This document shows, piece by piece, positions 44,429-55,216 of a DNA stretch of 64,000 bases. Where the stretch lies: positions 248,001 through 312,000 of the forward strand of contig CAVVVC010000007.1 of the NCBI GenBank assembly GCA_963751595.1. Reading direction: 5' to 3'. The notes under the pieces are model-generated. The model did no database searches and had not been told where the DNA came from. It saw only the letters and a program-made list of their open reading frames with translations. Numbering within the stretch: position 1 is the first letter of the stretch; every line of letters begins with the position of its first letter. The translations under genes were made by a program, and so were the position numbers. The stretch comes from JAHEGP01 sp963751595 (GTDB lineage: Bacteria; Pseudomonadota; Gammaproteobacteria; Pseudomonadales; JAHEGP01).

Positions 44429-45517
44429 ATGATGACCATCGGCCGGCGCAGCCAGGAGCTTGCGGCACCAGTGACCTCAACCGAAGCGCGAGACAGTTTT
44501 TTCCTGCCCGACCTGTGTACCGTCGGGGCCGTATTAATCCTGGTATTACTGGCGCAATTGCTGGCTCTGGTGCTGACCCTCGCTGTCGCTATCGATTCCG
44601 GTTTCAGCTGGGAGTTCCTGGCACTAGGCTCACTCTTTACCCAGTGGGTGACGCTGGTATCTGCGGCGCTGTTATGTGCCCTGCGTTCCCAACTGGCGGG
44701 CCTGACAGTGCCGCGGGCGGCTGCCACCAGTTACCTGCTTATTCTGTTGGTCGCTTTTGGATGCAGCGTGGCGGGGCAGTACCTGGGATTTATTGGTAAT
44801 TCCGGAACCGTCGCCTGGCGGATCACGCTGATCCATTTGCTGATTGCGGCCATCGTCGCCGGCATTGCACTTCGTTATTTTTATCTCCAGCAGCAATTGA
44901 GGCAGCAACAGGAAGCCGAATTGCGGGCCCGCATCCAGGCCCTGCAGGCGAGAATTCGACCCCATTTCCTGTTTAACAGCATGAATGCCATTGCGAGTCT
45001 TATTGCTTCTGACCCAGCACGGGCCGAGCAGGCGGTGGAAGACCTTTCAGACCTGTTTCGCCAAAGCCTCGCGGATCAGCAAACGCTGGTGCCGCTGCGG
45101 GAGGAGCTGGAGTTGTGTCGCCGCTTTGTGGCGATAGAATCGCTGCGCCTGGGGGAGAGGCTGGAAGTGGAGTGGGCGATTGATCCCCTGTCCCACGGGG
45201 TGCTGATTCCCCGCTTCACCCTGCAGCCTCTGCTTGAAAATGCAATCTACCATGGCATTCAGCCGCTGCCCGGTGGAGGGCGGGTAAGCGTGCGGGCTAG
45301 CCTGGAGGCAGAGCGGTGTATCCTGCAGGTCAAAAACCCTGTGGCAAGCAGCGGCAGCGTTGGCAGCAGTGGCCACCGGATTGCCCTGGAGAACATTAGC
45401 CGTCGGCTACAAGCCTTGTACGGTGACGCGGCGAGTGTCACCATCGACCGTGCGAAGGAAAGCTTCTGCGTGACGCTCAGCTACCCGCAAGCTCTGCCTG
45501 CAGAGGCCAGGGCATGA
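44429..45517 (+). CDS. algZ: LytS/AlgZ-type sensor histidine kinase
   Basis: The 362-residue inner-membrane kinase has four membrane helices (about 25-155), a short coiled stretch and the His-kinase domain: the phospho-acceptor region IRPHFLFNSMNAIASLI and the N-box QPLLENAIYHGIQP. This is the LytS/AlgZ (FimS) class rather than a classical HisKA. Two adjacent ATGs are possible starts; neither has a strong ribosome site. Its stop overlaps the regulator start (ATGA). Alginate control is known for Pseudomonas AlgZ; no alginate genes are in this window. Confidence 0.88.
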   Translation: MMTIGRRSQELAAPVTSTEARDSFFLPDLCTVGAVLILVLLAQLLALVLTLAVAIDSGFSWEFLALGSLFTQWVTLVSAALLCALRSQLAGLTVPRAAATSYLLILLVAFGCSVAGQYLGFIGNSGTVAWRITLIHLLIAAIVAGIALRYFYLQQQLRQQQEAELRARIQALQARIRPHFLFNSMNAIASLIASDPARAEQAVEDLSDLFRQSLADQQTLVPLREELELCRRFVAIESLRLGERLEVEWAIDPLSHGVLIPRFTLQPLLENAIYHGIQPLPGGGRVSVRASLEAERCILQVKNPVASSGSVGSSGHRIALENISRRLQALYGDAASVTIDRAKESFCVTLSYPQALPAEARA

Positions 45518-46254
45518 AACCCAGGGTGTTGGTCGTTGATGATGAGCCCCTGGCCCGCGCGCGGCTGCTGCGGTTGCTGGAAGCCATTCCGGGATACGAG
45601 CCCTGTGGGGAGGCGGATAGCGGCCAGCGTGCTATCGAGCAGGCCAGGGAGCGGGCAGCCGATATCGTGCTGATGGATATTCGCATGCCGGGTATGGATG
45701 GGCTGGAGGCCGCAACCAGGCTGGCTGCGCTGTCGCCACCGCCCGCCGTGATTTTTTGCACGGCCTACGATGAGTATGCCCTGCCGGCCTTTGCTGCCAG
45801 CGCGATCGGGTACTTGCTGAAACCGGTGCGCCGCGACCAGCTCGCCGCGGCCCTGCAGCGTGCGCAGGGTTTGAACCAGGCCCAGCTTGCTGCCCTGCAG
45901 CCCGCCACCCCGAGTCCCGCACAAAAGGTGCACCTGAGCACCCGCTCCCAGCGCGGTGTGGAGCTGATCCCGCTGGCCGATATTCGCTGCCTGCTGGCTG
46001 ACCACAAATACGTGACTGTGGTCCATTCTGGTGGTGAGCAACTGGTAGACAAGAGCCTGAAAGAGCTTGAGCTGGAGCACCCCAAGTTGTGGGTTCGCAC
46101 CCATCGCAACGCCCTGGTCGCTGTCGCCTGGATAGAAGCCTTGGAGCGCGACCCCCGGGGGCAGTATTTCGTGCGCCTGGCGGGCACCCATCACCGGCCC
46201 CGTGTCAGTCGCCGCCACCTGGCCCAGCTGCGAGACCTGGTCGAGCAATTGTAA
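45514..46254 (+). CDS. algR: LytTR response regulator (AlgR-like)
   Basis: The 246-residue regulator has a receiver with Asp55 (IVLMDIRMPG), Asp9-Asp10 and Lys (LLKPVRR), then a LytTR DNA-binding domain (about 140-246, IRCLLADHKYVTV, VRTHRNALVAVAWIEAL). It pairs with the upstream kinase, whose stop it overlaps. Location before hemC matches Pseudomonas algR. Confidence 0.92.
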   Translation: MKPRVLVVDDEPLARARLLRLLEAIPGYEPCGEADSGQRAIEQARERAADIVLMDIRMPGMDGLEAATRLAALSPPPAVIFCTAYDEYALPAFAASAIGYLLKPVRRDQLAAALQRAQGLNQAQLAALQPATPSPAQKVHLSTRSQRGVELIPLADIRCLLADHKYVTVVHSGGEQLVDKSLKELELEHPKLWVRTHRNALVAVAWIEALERDPRGQYFVRLAGTHHRPRVSRRHLAQLRDLVEQL

Positions 46255-46398
46255 GCCCGTCGTTGTATCATTTCGCGGCTGTCGGTCGTCGCCTCGCCCG
46301 CGCACCGGTGGCCGAAGTCGAGTCTCGACAGTCCAGCGGCATGGCGACTTTGGTGCCGGCTACGATTGGACTTTCAACGCCTGGAGGCAGCCCCACGA

Positions 46399-47349
46399 AT
46401 GCAGGAAAAAGTGCGCATCGCAACCCGAGAGAGCCCGCTGGCCCTGTGGCAGGCAAATTACGTCAAGGCCGCCTTGCAGCGGACCCACCCGGCGCTGGAG
46501 GTGGAGCTGCTGGGAATGACCACCCGAGGGGACAAGATCCTCGATACTCCGTTGGCGAAAGTCGGCGGCAAGGGCTTGTTCGTCAAGGAGCTCGAAGTGG
46601 CGATGCTGGAGGGGGTTGCAGATATTGCAGTGCACTCCATGAAAGACGTGCCGATGGAATTCCCTGAGGGGCTTGAGCTTGGGGTGATATGTGAGCGAGA
46701 GGATCCCCGTGATGCCCTGGTCTCCAGTCGTTACCGTTCGCTGGAGGATCTGCCCCCGGGTGCCAGGCTGGGAACCTCGAGTCTGCGCCGGCAGTGTCAA
46801 CTGCGTGCTCAAAGACCCGATCTGCAGGTGCTCGACCTGCGCGGAAATGTCAACACCCGCCTGCGCAAGCTGGATGAAGGGCAGTATGACGCCATCATTC
46901 TGGCGGCAGCGGGGCTGAAGCGCCTTGGCATGGAGCAGCGTATTGCCAGTTGCATGGCGGTGGAGCAAAGCCTGCCGGCGGGTGGTCAGGGGGCCGTCGG
47001 CATCGAGCTGCGCAGCGACGACGCCGGAACTCGCAGGCTGCTGGATAGCCTTGGTCATGCGGCGAGCGAGCGCTGTGTTCGAGCCGAGCGGGCAATGAAT
47101 GCCTATTTGCAGGGCGGTTGTCAGGTGCCCATTGCCTGTTACGCCGTCGAGCGCGACCAGCAACTTTGGCTGCGGGGGCTGGTCGGCCATCCGGATGGCA
47201 GTGTGGTGTATCGCGCCGAGGCGACTGCCTCTCTTCAGCAGGCACACAGCCTTGGATGCCGGGTCGCCGAGATGTTGCTGGAACAGGGCGCGGGGCATAT
47301 TCTTGCGGCCATCTATAACGACGACAGTAACGACGATGGCCGTGGCTAG
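46399..47349 (+). CDS. hemC: hydroxymethylbilane synthase
   Basis: The 316-residue enzyme joins four porphobilinogens. Cys241 in YLQGGCQVPIACYA carries the dipyrromethane cofactor, and the catalytic Asp is in HSMKDVP. The ATG follows GGAGG by 11 nt. Its end overlaps hemD by 14 nt. Confidence 0.97.
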   Translation: MQEKVRIATRESPLALWQANYVKAALQRTHPALEVELLGMTTRGDKILDTPLAKVGGKGLFVKELEVAMLEGVADIAVHSMKDVPMEFPEGLELGVICEREDPRDALVSSRYRSLEDLPPGARLGTSSLRRQCQLRAQRPDLQVLDLRGNVNTRLRKLDEGQYDAIILAAAGLKRLGMEQRIASCMAVEQSLPAGGQGAVGIELRSDDAGTRRLLDSLGHAASERCVRAERAMNAYLQGGCQVPIACYAVERDQQLWLRGLVGHPDGSVVYRAEATASLQQAHSLGCRVAEMLLEQGAGHILAAIYNDDSNDDGRG

Positions 47350-48130
47350 CGGGGTGCTGGCGGGCAAGTGTATCTGGTTAACCAGGCCGATCGGCACGCC
47401 TGGCCAGTTGCAGCGGCGGCTGGAGGGTCTTGGCGCAAAGGTGCTGCAGGCACCGCTACTGGAAATCCAGCCCCTGGGCCAGGATCATCCCGCGCTGCAG
47501 GCCGGGCTTGGGTATATCGCCCGGCTGCACGATTACCGGCACATCATATTCATCAGCGGCAACGCGGTTCGCCATGGCATGGCGCTGATCAAAGGTATTT
47601 GGACGCGACTGCCTCGAGGGCTGGACTGGTACGCCATTGGCACCAGCACCGCAGGCCAGCTGGGGGAGTTCGTCGCCGGGGTACAACATCCCCCGGGGCC
47701 GCGGATGGATTCGGAAGCTTTGCTTGCGCTGCCCGCATTGCAGTCAGTTGCTGGCGACAAAGTGCTGATTGTCCGGGGTCTGGGCGGGCGTGAAACGTTG
47801 GCGCAAAGCCTGCGGGCGAGGGGCGCTGAGGTGGACTATCTGGAGGCCTACCAACGGGCCAAGTCTGGTACACTAAAGCCGGAGGTTCGCCACGCGGTGG
47901 CTGCAGGGGTCATCGATTACATCGTGGTCGCCAGTGGTGAAACCCTGAATGCCCTGGTGGCACAGTTAGCTGGCGGCGCGCAAAGTGTCGATGCCGCTAT
48001 TGTTGTTCCCGGCCAACGAGTGGCATCATTGGCCGGGGAAATGGGCTTCGGGTATACCGTTGTTGCGGCCAACGCCAGCGACGACGCGGTCCTTGAGGCA
48101 GTGATCAGAGCGACCCAACAGCAGGGGTGA
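47336..48130 (+). CDS. hemD: uroporphyrinogen-III synthase
   Basis: The 264-residue protein cyclises hydroxymethylbilane to uroporphyrinogen III. The family is poorly conserved, but IWLTRPIGTPGQLQRRLEGLGA, FISGNAVRHG and LIVRGLGGRETLAQSLRARGAEVDYLEAYQR are typical. The ATG lies inside hemC; a GTG two codons later is an alternative. Confidence 0.93.
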   Translation: MAVASGVLAGKCIWLTRPIGTPGQLQRRLEGLGAKVLQAPLLEIQPLGQDHPALQAGLGYIARLHDYRHIIFISGNAVRHGMALIKGIWTRLPRGLDWYAIGTSTAGQLGEFVAGVQHPPGPRMDSEALLALPALQSVAGDKVLIVRGLGGRETLAQSLRARGAEVDYLEAYQRAKSGTLKPEVRHAVAAGVIDYIVVASGETLNALVAQLAGGAQSVDAAIVVPGQRVASLAGEMGFGYTVVAANASDDAVLEAVIRATQQQG

Positions 48131-48134
48131 CAGA

Positions 48135-49661
48135 GTGAGCACGGAACCGGAAAAACCCAAGAACAACGCCGCTGGAACCGATAAGAAAGCTACCACAGCG
48201 GTCGATAATAAAACGGTGAAAAACGACCCGGGACAGAAGTCCGCGGTCGAAGGGCGGGCTGCAGCTGGGCCATCAGATGCCAGCGACAGCCGGGCAAAGA
48301 GCAGCCCTGGCGCCGCTGCGACAGCTGCGAGCAATGCAGCCGCGAGCGCATCGGAGCGTACGGCTTCGGCCGCAGGTACAGCGGCAGCAAGCCCGTCGAA
48401 GAAATCCAGCGCTTCTGGCTCTGCCGCAGCCCCGGCCAGGCCGGCCAGGGTCGAGGAGAAGAAGCGGTCCTCCGGCGGCGGCTCCTGGTTATCGGGGCTT
48501 GCCCTGCTGCTGGCATTGCTGGCGTTGGCGGGCACTGCATACCAGTGGTGGTTGCAGCAGCAGGGCGGGGTTGACGAGCTTGCCCAGGAGCAGGAAGAGC
48601 CCTGGCGCGATCAACTATCGCTGCTGGGGCAACAGTCCGGTGAGCTGAAGACGCAGTTGGAATCTGAGGTCACCGCGCTGGAAGAGGAGATCAAATCGCT
48701 GGAGAGCGATATAGGCGCCGGCAGGTCCCAGCTGGAGTTGATCAAGCGGGAAACGGAGTCCGGCATCGAGCAACTGTCGTTGAGTAATGAGGATCTGTTG
48801 CAGCAGGTTGCCAACCTGGGTAGGACCGACCGCGACGATTGGAAACTGGCCGAGGTGGAGTACCTGCTCAGGCTCGCGCATCAACGTGTTGTCATGGGTG
48901 GGGAGCTGAATAGCGCGGCTTCGTTACTGACCAATGCAGACAATATCCTGCTTGAGCTAAATATGGCGGGCCTGCACAAGGTGCGCAAACAGATTGCACT
49001 GGACCTGGCTGCGGTGCGGGCCGCCCAGGAACTGGATAACGAGGGCATTTATCTGCGCCTGGAGGCACTGCAAGAGCAAGCCGGAGAGCTGCCGTTTTTC
49101 AGCATGCCGACGATCAGCGAGCCGGATTCGCAAGTCACTGAGCCCGAAGATGACCTGTTCGATCTCGCCGCAGAAGACTGGCAGGCAGCCCTCGACAAGG
49201 GCTGGGATCAGGCTGTCGAGAAGTTCAAGACACTGGTGGTCGTGCAAAAGCGCGAGGGGGATGTCGAACCCCTGCTGTCTGAAGCCTGGCAACGGCTGGT
49301 GCGAGAGCGCCTCGCGTTGGATATCGATCAGGCCAAAAACGCCCTGGTGTTGCAGCAACAAACGGTATACCAGCAATCGCTCGGCAATGCCGTCGAGATT
49401 GTCGAGAAAAACTACATCACCGATGATCCCGCTACGCGCTCGGTGCTGAATGAGCTGCAGAGCCTGCAGGGGGAGCAAATCGTCGCCGAGCTGCCGGATG
49501 TGTCGGGTTCTCAGGAAGCGATACGCGCCTACATCGACCGCAAATTCAAGGCGCGGGAAAGCGCCGCTGCCGCGGCCGCTACCGAAGAACCCCCTGCAGA
49601 GAGCGCGTCGCCTGAATCAGCGGCCGGTGATTCTTATTGGAAGCAGATGGGGGCCGACTAA
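48135..49661 (+). CDS. hemX: HemX-family membrane protein
   Basis: The 508-residue protein starts with a low-complexity Ala/Ser/Lys region (about 1-115), crosses the inner membrane once (about 118-140) and has a long periplasmic, coiled-coil-rich domain. HemX was once named a uroporphyrinogen methyltransferase, but it lacks the methyltransferase fold and its role is unsettled. GTG start 4 nt after hemD. Confidence 0.9.
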   Translation: MSTEPEKPKNNAAGTDKKATTAVDNKTVKNDPGQKSAVEGRAAAGPSDASDSRAKSSPGAAATAASNAAASASERTASAAGTAAASPSKKSSASGSAAAPARPARVEEKKRSSGGGSWLSGLALLLALLALAGTAYQWWLQQQGGVDELAQEQEEPWRDQLSLLGQQSGELKTQLESEVTALEEEIKSLESDIGAGRSQLELIKRETESGIEQLSLSNEDLLQQVANLGRTDRDDWKLAEVEYLLRLAHQRVVMGGELNSAASLLTNADNILLELNMAGLHKVRKQIALDLAAVRAAQELDNEGIYLRLEALQEQAGELPFFSMPTISEPDSQVTEPEDDLFDLAAEDWQAALDKGWDQAVEKFKTLVVVQKREGDVEPLLSEAWQRLVRERLALDIDQAKNALVLQQQTVYQQSLGNAVEIVEKNYITDDPATRSVLNELQSLQGEQIVAELPDVSGSQEAIRAYIDRKFKARESAAAAAATEEPPAESASPESAAGDSYWKQMGAD

Positions 49662-50933
49662 ATGAGACGCTTATTCCTGATATGTCTGGCGGCCCTGTTG
49701 GCCGGTGTGTTCCTGGTTAGTCTGCTGGAAAAAGACCCTGGCTATGTGCTTATCGCCTACGGCGACACCACGGTTGAAATGAGCGTTTGGACAGGTATCG
49801 CCCTGACTTTGGCGGCTTTTTTCCTGCTCTACCTGCTGATAAGAAGCTGGAGTAACACCCGGAAAATCCCCGCCAAGGTTGGTGGGTGGATGGAACAGCG
49901 CAACGAAAAAGCAGTCAGTAATCAGGCCAATCGTGGCCTGACCGAATTTGTCGAGGGCAAGTGGGATCGAGCCAGCAAAAACCTGGAACAGGTCGCGGAT
50001 CGTTCCGAAGCCCCATTGGCGTACTATTTGCTTGCAGCCCAGGCCGGTCATGCCATGGGCGATGAGGCGGCGGCGGAGAAAAACCTGCACAAGGCCCGAA
50101 AAAGTTCGGCCAGCAACACTTCGGAATTGGCCGTGGGTCTCGCCCAGGCCCAGTTGCAGCTCGACAAGGGTCGGCACGAGCAGGCTCTGGCGACCCTCAC
50201 CCGAGTCAAGTCGCTATCCTCCTCACACCCGGTAACCGTGAAACTCCTGGCCAGGACTTACGAGGAGCTCGGTGACTGGGAACAATTGCGCAAGCTCTTG
50301 CCCGAGCTGAAACGCTCCCGGGCACTGCCCGAGGCCGAGCTGGGTGCGTTGGAGCGAAAGATTTATGCCTCGCTGATAGAGCAAACAACATCAGCCTCGA
50401 CCAATGCCGTGGCCCAACTGGAGAAGACCTGGAAGTTGCTGCCCAAGGAGCTTGCGGGGGATCCGGAAATGGAGGCCGTGTACGCGCGCCAGTTGATTGC
50501 AGCGGGCGCGCCGGCGGTAGCAGAAAAGTTTTTGCGCAAGGCGTTGCGTAAATCCTGGGACGACCGGCTCGTGCACTGCTACGGTCTGGCACCTGGGGAA
50601 GACCTCGCACAGCAAATGCAGTTGGCCGAAAGCTGGTTGAAGGATCGTCCCAACAACCCTGAACTGCTCCTTTGCCTGGGGCGGCTGGCGCTGGATAATA
50701 ATGCCTGGGACAAAGCGCAGGAATATCTCGAGGCCAGCCTGAGCCTCAGTAATCGCCCCGAGACCTGCGCCGAGCTTGCCAATTTGCTGGCCCGGCTGGG
50801 CAAGCCGGAGCAGAGCGTGGATTATTTCCAGCAGTGCGTTCAGGGAGCTGTCGCCACCAACGCCCTGGCGTCCTTGCCCAAGCCGGCGGCTGCATCGCTG
50901 CCCCAGGAAGGGTCGGGACAGCCGACCGTTTGA
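49662..50933 (+). CDS. hemY: HemY-type TPR membrane protein
   Basis: The 423-residue protein has two N-terminal membrane helices (about 5-22 and 43-63) and then tetratricopeptide-like repeats (for example LGRLALDNNAWDKAQEYLEASL). It is the HemY of the hemCDXY operon, not protoporphyrinogen oxidase. The ATG directly follows the hemX stop. Confidence 0.92.
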   Translation: MRRLFLICLAALLAGVFLVSLLEKDPGYVLIAYGDTTVEMSVWTGIALTLAAFFLLYLLIRSWSNTRKIPAKVGGWMEQRNEKAVSNQANRGLTEFVEGKWDRASKNLEQVADRSEAPLAYYLLAAQAGHAMGDEAAAEKNLHKARKSSASNTSELAVGLAQAQLQLDKGRHEQALATLTRVKSLSSSHPVTVKLLARTYEELGDWEQLRKLLPELKRSRALPEAELGALERKIYASLIEQTTSASTNAVAQLEKTWKLLPKELAGDPEMEAVYARQLIAAGAPAVAEKFLRKALRKSWDDRLVHCYGLAPGEDLAQQMQLAESWLKDRPNNPELLLCLGRLALDNNAWDKAQEYLEASLSLSNRPETCAELANLLARLGKPEQSVDYFQQCVQGAVATNALASLPKPAAASLPQEGSGQPTV

Positions 50934-51012
50934 ATATCGCGGTGGTGTAATTCGTGGTGCTGCAGTCCGGCGATACTTGTCGACGGGGGCGCCCGGGGGC
51001 GATAACGCTGCA

Positions 51013-51651
51013 ATGGTGATGCCGGCTTCGGCGCCTGCGTCAATCCCAAGAATTCTCATCGGGTTATGGCTGATAGGGCTGCCGACCCTGGCGTCTGCGC
51101 AGTGCAGGTGTCCATGGCAGGGCCCTTTCAGTTGGCTGGTTGATGATGCCGATTACGTGGTTCTGGGCGAGGTGGTTGCGACCCGGGGAAACTCCTTCGA
51201 TCTGCAGGTAATGGATTCGCTGAAGGGCCGATCCAGCCAGGGGACGATTCGAGTCTGGGCGGCCCACAGTGGCGCGCAGTGTCGACCGGATGTCGGCCGC
51301 TTCCCCCCGGGGGGGCAATGGTTGTTCGCCCTGGAGGTAATAACCGAAGTCCCGCCCGGCGGTTTCAATCCATCGACCCCGAATTTCAGCTATGGCCGGC
51401 CAGGCGACTATGCGCTGTCAAAATGCGGAGCCTACTGGCTGGAGCACCGCGACGGGCTGCTGAGCGGAAATATCACTTCCGTATACCAGTGGGATTACGC
51501 GCCCGAAATGAACCCTGTGCCGGTGAGTCTCATCCAGGCCTTCATCGATGGCGAGGCGGGCTACGCTGACATTATTGCCATCAGCGATGAGGTGACCAGT
51601 CGGGAAGCCTGGATGCGAAAAATGCGCCAACGCATGCGCGAGGGGTCCTGA
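51013..51651 (+). CDS. secreted protein with N-terminal CxC, NTR/TIMP-like
   Basis: The 212-residue protein has a signal peptide ending ASA, after which mature protein starts QCRCPW. A beta-rich region follows (LVDDADYVVLGEVVATRGNSFDLQVMDSLKG, FPPGGQWLFALEV) that looks like the netrin/TIMP-type fold, in which an exposed N-terminal CxC binds metal or blocks proteases. The assignment is by pattern only. It lies 79 nt after hemY and may be read from the hem operon. A second ATG two codons inside is possible. Confidence 0.6.
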   Translation: MVMPASAPASIPRILIGLWLIGLPTLASAQCRCPWQGPFSWLVDDADYVVLGEVVATRGNSFDLQVMDSLKGRSSQGTIRVWAAHSGAQCRPDVGRFPPGGQWLFALEVITEVPPGGFNPSTPNFSYGRPGDYALSKCGAYWLEHRDGLLSGNITSVYQWDYAPEMNPVPVSLIQAFIDGEAGYADIIAISDEVTSREAWMRKMRQRMREGS

Positions 51652-51699
51652 GCTGGCGGGATTACTCCAAACAGCTCAGTAGCCGCCCTGCCAAGGGCC

Positions 51700-53166
51700 T
51701 CAGAAAATGTCCAGAGCCTGCCAGATGTCATCGATGCGCTTCTTTACTGCGCCCGACATGACGATGGGCTTGCCCCATTCACGTGTGGTCTCCCCGGGCA
51801 ATTTGTTGGTCGCGTCGAAGCCTATCTTGGAGCCCAACCCCGAAACCGGCGACGCGAAGTCGAGGTAGTCTATCGGCGTATTTTCGACAATCAGCGTGTC
51901 ACGGGCGGGATCCATGCGCGTGGTCATTGCCCAGATGACATCGTTCCAGTCACGGGCATTGATGTCGTCATCGGCGACAATAACAAACTTGGTGTACATG
52001 AATTGCCGAAGGAACGACCATACGCCCATCATAACTCGCTTGGCATGACCCGGATATTGCTTCTTCATGGTAACCACCGCCATGCGGTAGGAGCAGCCTT
52101 CGGGGGGCAGGTAGAAATCGACAATTTCGGGAAATTGCTTTTTAAGGATAGGGACAAAAACCTCGTTGAGCGCCAGTCCCAGAATCGCCGGCTCGTCCGG
52201 GGGACGGCCGGTGTAGGTGCTGTGATAAACGGGTTTTTCACGGCAGGTGATGGTGTCGACGGTGAATACCGGAAAGCGGTCGACCTCGTTGTAGTAACCT
52301 GTGTGGTCCCCGAAGGGGCCTTCATCCGCCATGTCATCCGGAGCAATATGACCCTCCAGCACGATCTCGGCGCTGGCGGGCACGGTGAGCTGGTTGGTTA
52401 GGCAGTTCGCAACCTCGGTGCGCGATCCCCGCAACAGCCCGGCGAAACCAAATTCGGACAGTGAGTCGGGTACCGGGGTGACCGCGCCGAGGATGGTGGC
52501 TGGATCGGCACCCAGTGCTGCGCTAACGGGGAAGGGTTGCCCCGGGTTTGCAGCCTGAAACTCCTTGAAGTCAAGGGCGCCACCGCGGTGTGCCAGCCAG
52601 CGCATGATAAGCCGGTTCTTGCCGATCACCTGCATCCGGTAGATGCCGATATTCTGGCGTTCCTGCTGGGGTCCGCGGGTGATAACCAGGGGCCAGGTTA
52701 CCAGCGGGCCGGCATCCCCCGGCCAGCAGGTCTGGATAGGCAGGGTGCCCAGGTCAACGGCGTCGCCTTGCATTACCCGCTGTTGGCAGGCCGGCTTTTT
52801 TACCAGCTTCGGACCCATATTCAGGACCTGCTTGAATATGGGCATCTTTTGCCAGGCGTCCCTGAGGTCCCTGGGGGGATCCGGCTGGCGCAGGAATGCC
52901 AGCAATTCGCCAATCTCCCGCAGGCTGTTGATGGAGTCTGACCCCATTGCCAGGGCAACGCGGCGCTGGGTACCGAACAGGTTGGCCAGCACCGGCATGT
53001 CGCTGCCCTTGACGTTTTCGAACAATAGTGCCGGCCCGCCCCGCTTTAAGGTGCGGTCACAGATTTCGGTAATTTCGAGGTAGGGGTCGACCACGATAGG
53101 AATGCGTTTCAACTCGCCCTTGCGTTCCAGGAACTGGATAAACTGGCGCAGGTCGGCGTACTCCAT
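51700..53166 (-). CDS. ubiD: 4-hydroxy-3-polyprenylbenzoate decarboxylase
   Basis: The 488-residue prenylated-FMN enzyme decarboxylates the ubiquinone precursor. MEYADLRQFIQFLERKGELKRI opens the family, and PFGDHTGYYNE and VVTMKKQYPGHAKRVMMGVWSF are typical of UbiD. ATG at 53166 is used; a GTG two codons upstream has AGAGG nearby and cannot be excluded. Order with rho and trxA matches Pseudomonas. Confidence 0.95.
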   Translation of the reverse strand: MEYADLRQFIQFLERKGELKRIPIVVDPYLEITEICDRTLKRGGPALLFENVKGSDMPVLANLFGTQRRVALAMGSDSINSLREIGELLAFLRQPDPPRDLRDAWQKMPIFKQVLNMGPKLVKKPACQQRVMQGDAVDLGTLPIQTCWPGDAGPLVTWPLVITRGPQQERQNIGIYRMQVIGKNRLIMRWLAHRGGALDFKEFQAANPGQPFPVSAALGADPATILGAVTPVPDSLSEFGFAGLLRGSRTEVANCLTNQLTVPASAEIVLEGHIAPDDMADEGPFGDHTGYYNEVDRFPVFTVDTITCREKPVYHSTYTGRPPDEPAILGLALNEVFVPILKKQFPEIVDFYLPPEGCSYRMAVVTMKKQYPGHAKRVMMGVWSFLRQFMYTKFVIVADDDINARDWNDVIWAMTTRMDPARDTLIVENTPIDYLDFASPVSGLGSKIGFDATNKLPGETTREWGKPIVMSGAVKKRIDDIWQALDIF

Positions 53167-53250
53167 AGTCACCTGTAGCCTCTTGCCCGCGGAGGAGTCG
53201 CCTGGGGTGCGCTGCGATAATGACTGGACACGAGCACGGTGCGCCTCGCG

Positions 53251-54525
<1,275 letters not shown>

Positions 54526-54713
54526 ATTGGGGGTGCTTCAGGAGAGTGGTGGTTGGTTGAGTAATGCAATGGCGCAGCCAAAGGGCAACGGCAGAACCGT
54601 CTTATGAGAGGATTTCCTGTATCTTTTGTGCGGGTTGTTGCGACGAGATGTGTGCTTTTTTTAAAACAATATCACCGAACGGCGGGTTCGTCCAGCGACC
54701 GTACAAATTTTAT

Positions 54714-54743
54714 AGCGCGGTCCCGGGGTAATGCGACCGCGCT
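54714..54743 (-). terminator. hairpin between trxA and rho
   Basis: A perfect 9-bp stem, AGCGCGGTC/GACCGCGCT, with a 12-nt loop lies just after the trxA stop. The following minus-strand sequence is ATAAAATTT, only weakly T-rich, so it could be a weak terminator or part of a rho leader that Rho itself controls. Confidence 0.5.
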
Positions 54744-54751
54744 CACAGCGC

Positions 54752-55078
54752 CTATATGGCGCCGTCAATAAATTCTTTCAGTTGCGTCTTGGAAAGTGCG
54801 CCCACTTTGGTGGCTTCGGCATTTCCACCTTTAAAGAGCATCAGGGTAGGAATGCCCCGAACGCTGTACTTCTGCGGCGTTTCCCCGTTGTTGTCGACAT
54901 CGACCTTGCATACTTTGAGGCGACCGTCGTATTCTTCCGCGATTTCCTCCAGCACTGGCGCAATCATTTTGCAGGGCCCACACCATTCAGCCCAAAAGTC
55001 CACCAGTACCGGTTGGTCGCTATTGAGTACTTCCTGCTCAAATGCGCTGTCGCTAACGTGAATGATGGCGTCGCTCAT
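54752..55078 (-). CDS. trxA: thioredoxin 1
   Basis: The 108-residue protein has the WCGPC active site (Cys33, Cys36), VDFWAEWCGPCK and GIPTLMLFKGG with the cis-Pro. It is the cytoplasmic disulfide reductant. Start is set by family length. Confidence 0.98.
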   Translation of the reverse strand: MSDAIIHVSDSAFEQEVLNSDQPVLVDFWAEWCGPCKMIAPVLEEIAEEYDGRLKVCKVDVDNNGETPQKYSVRGIPTLMLFKGGNAEATKVGALSKTQLKEFIDGAI

Positions 55079-55121
55079 AGTTGTCTCCAGTATCGACGAG
55101 AGGCTTATTTCGAGGCAGCGC

Positions 55122-55151
55122 ATCATAGCATCGTTTCCCGAAAGATGGCAA
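55122..55151 (-). promoter_or_regulatory. trxA promoter
   Basis: TTGCCA (55151 down to 55146) and TATGAT (55127 down to 55122) are 18 nt apart, reading toward trxA with a leader of about 37 nt. Confidence 0.6.
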
Positions 55152-55216
55152 AAAGCGGAGGCTAAATTCGATGGAATTTACTATGCTTGCACCAGAACGT
55201 ATCGCAGGAGAACGCC

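Noticed and set aside
46089..46667. 192-codon plus-strand frame overlapping algR and hemC
   Set aside because: It lies in another frame of two clear genes and has low-complexity Pro/Arg/Gly composition.
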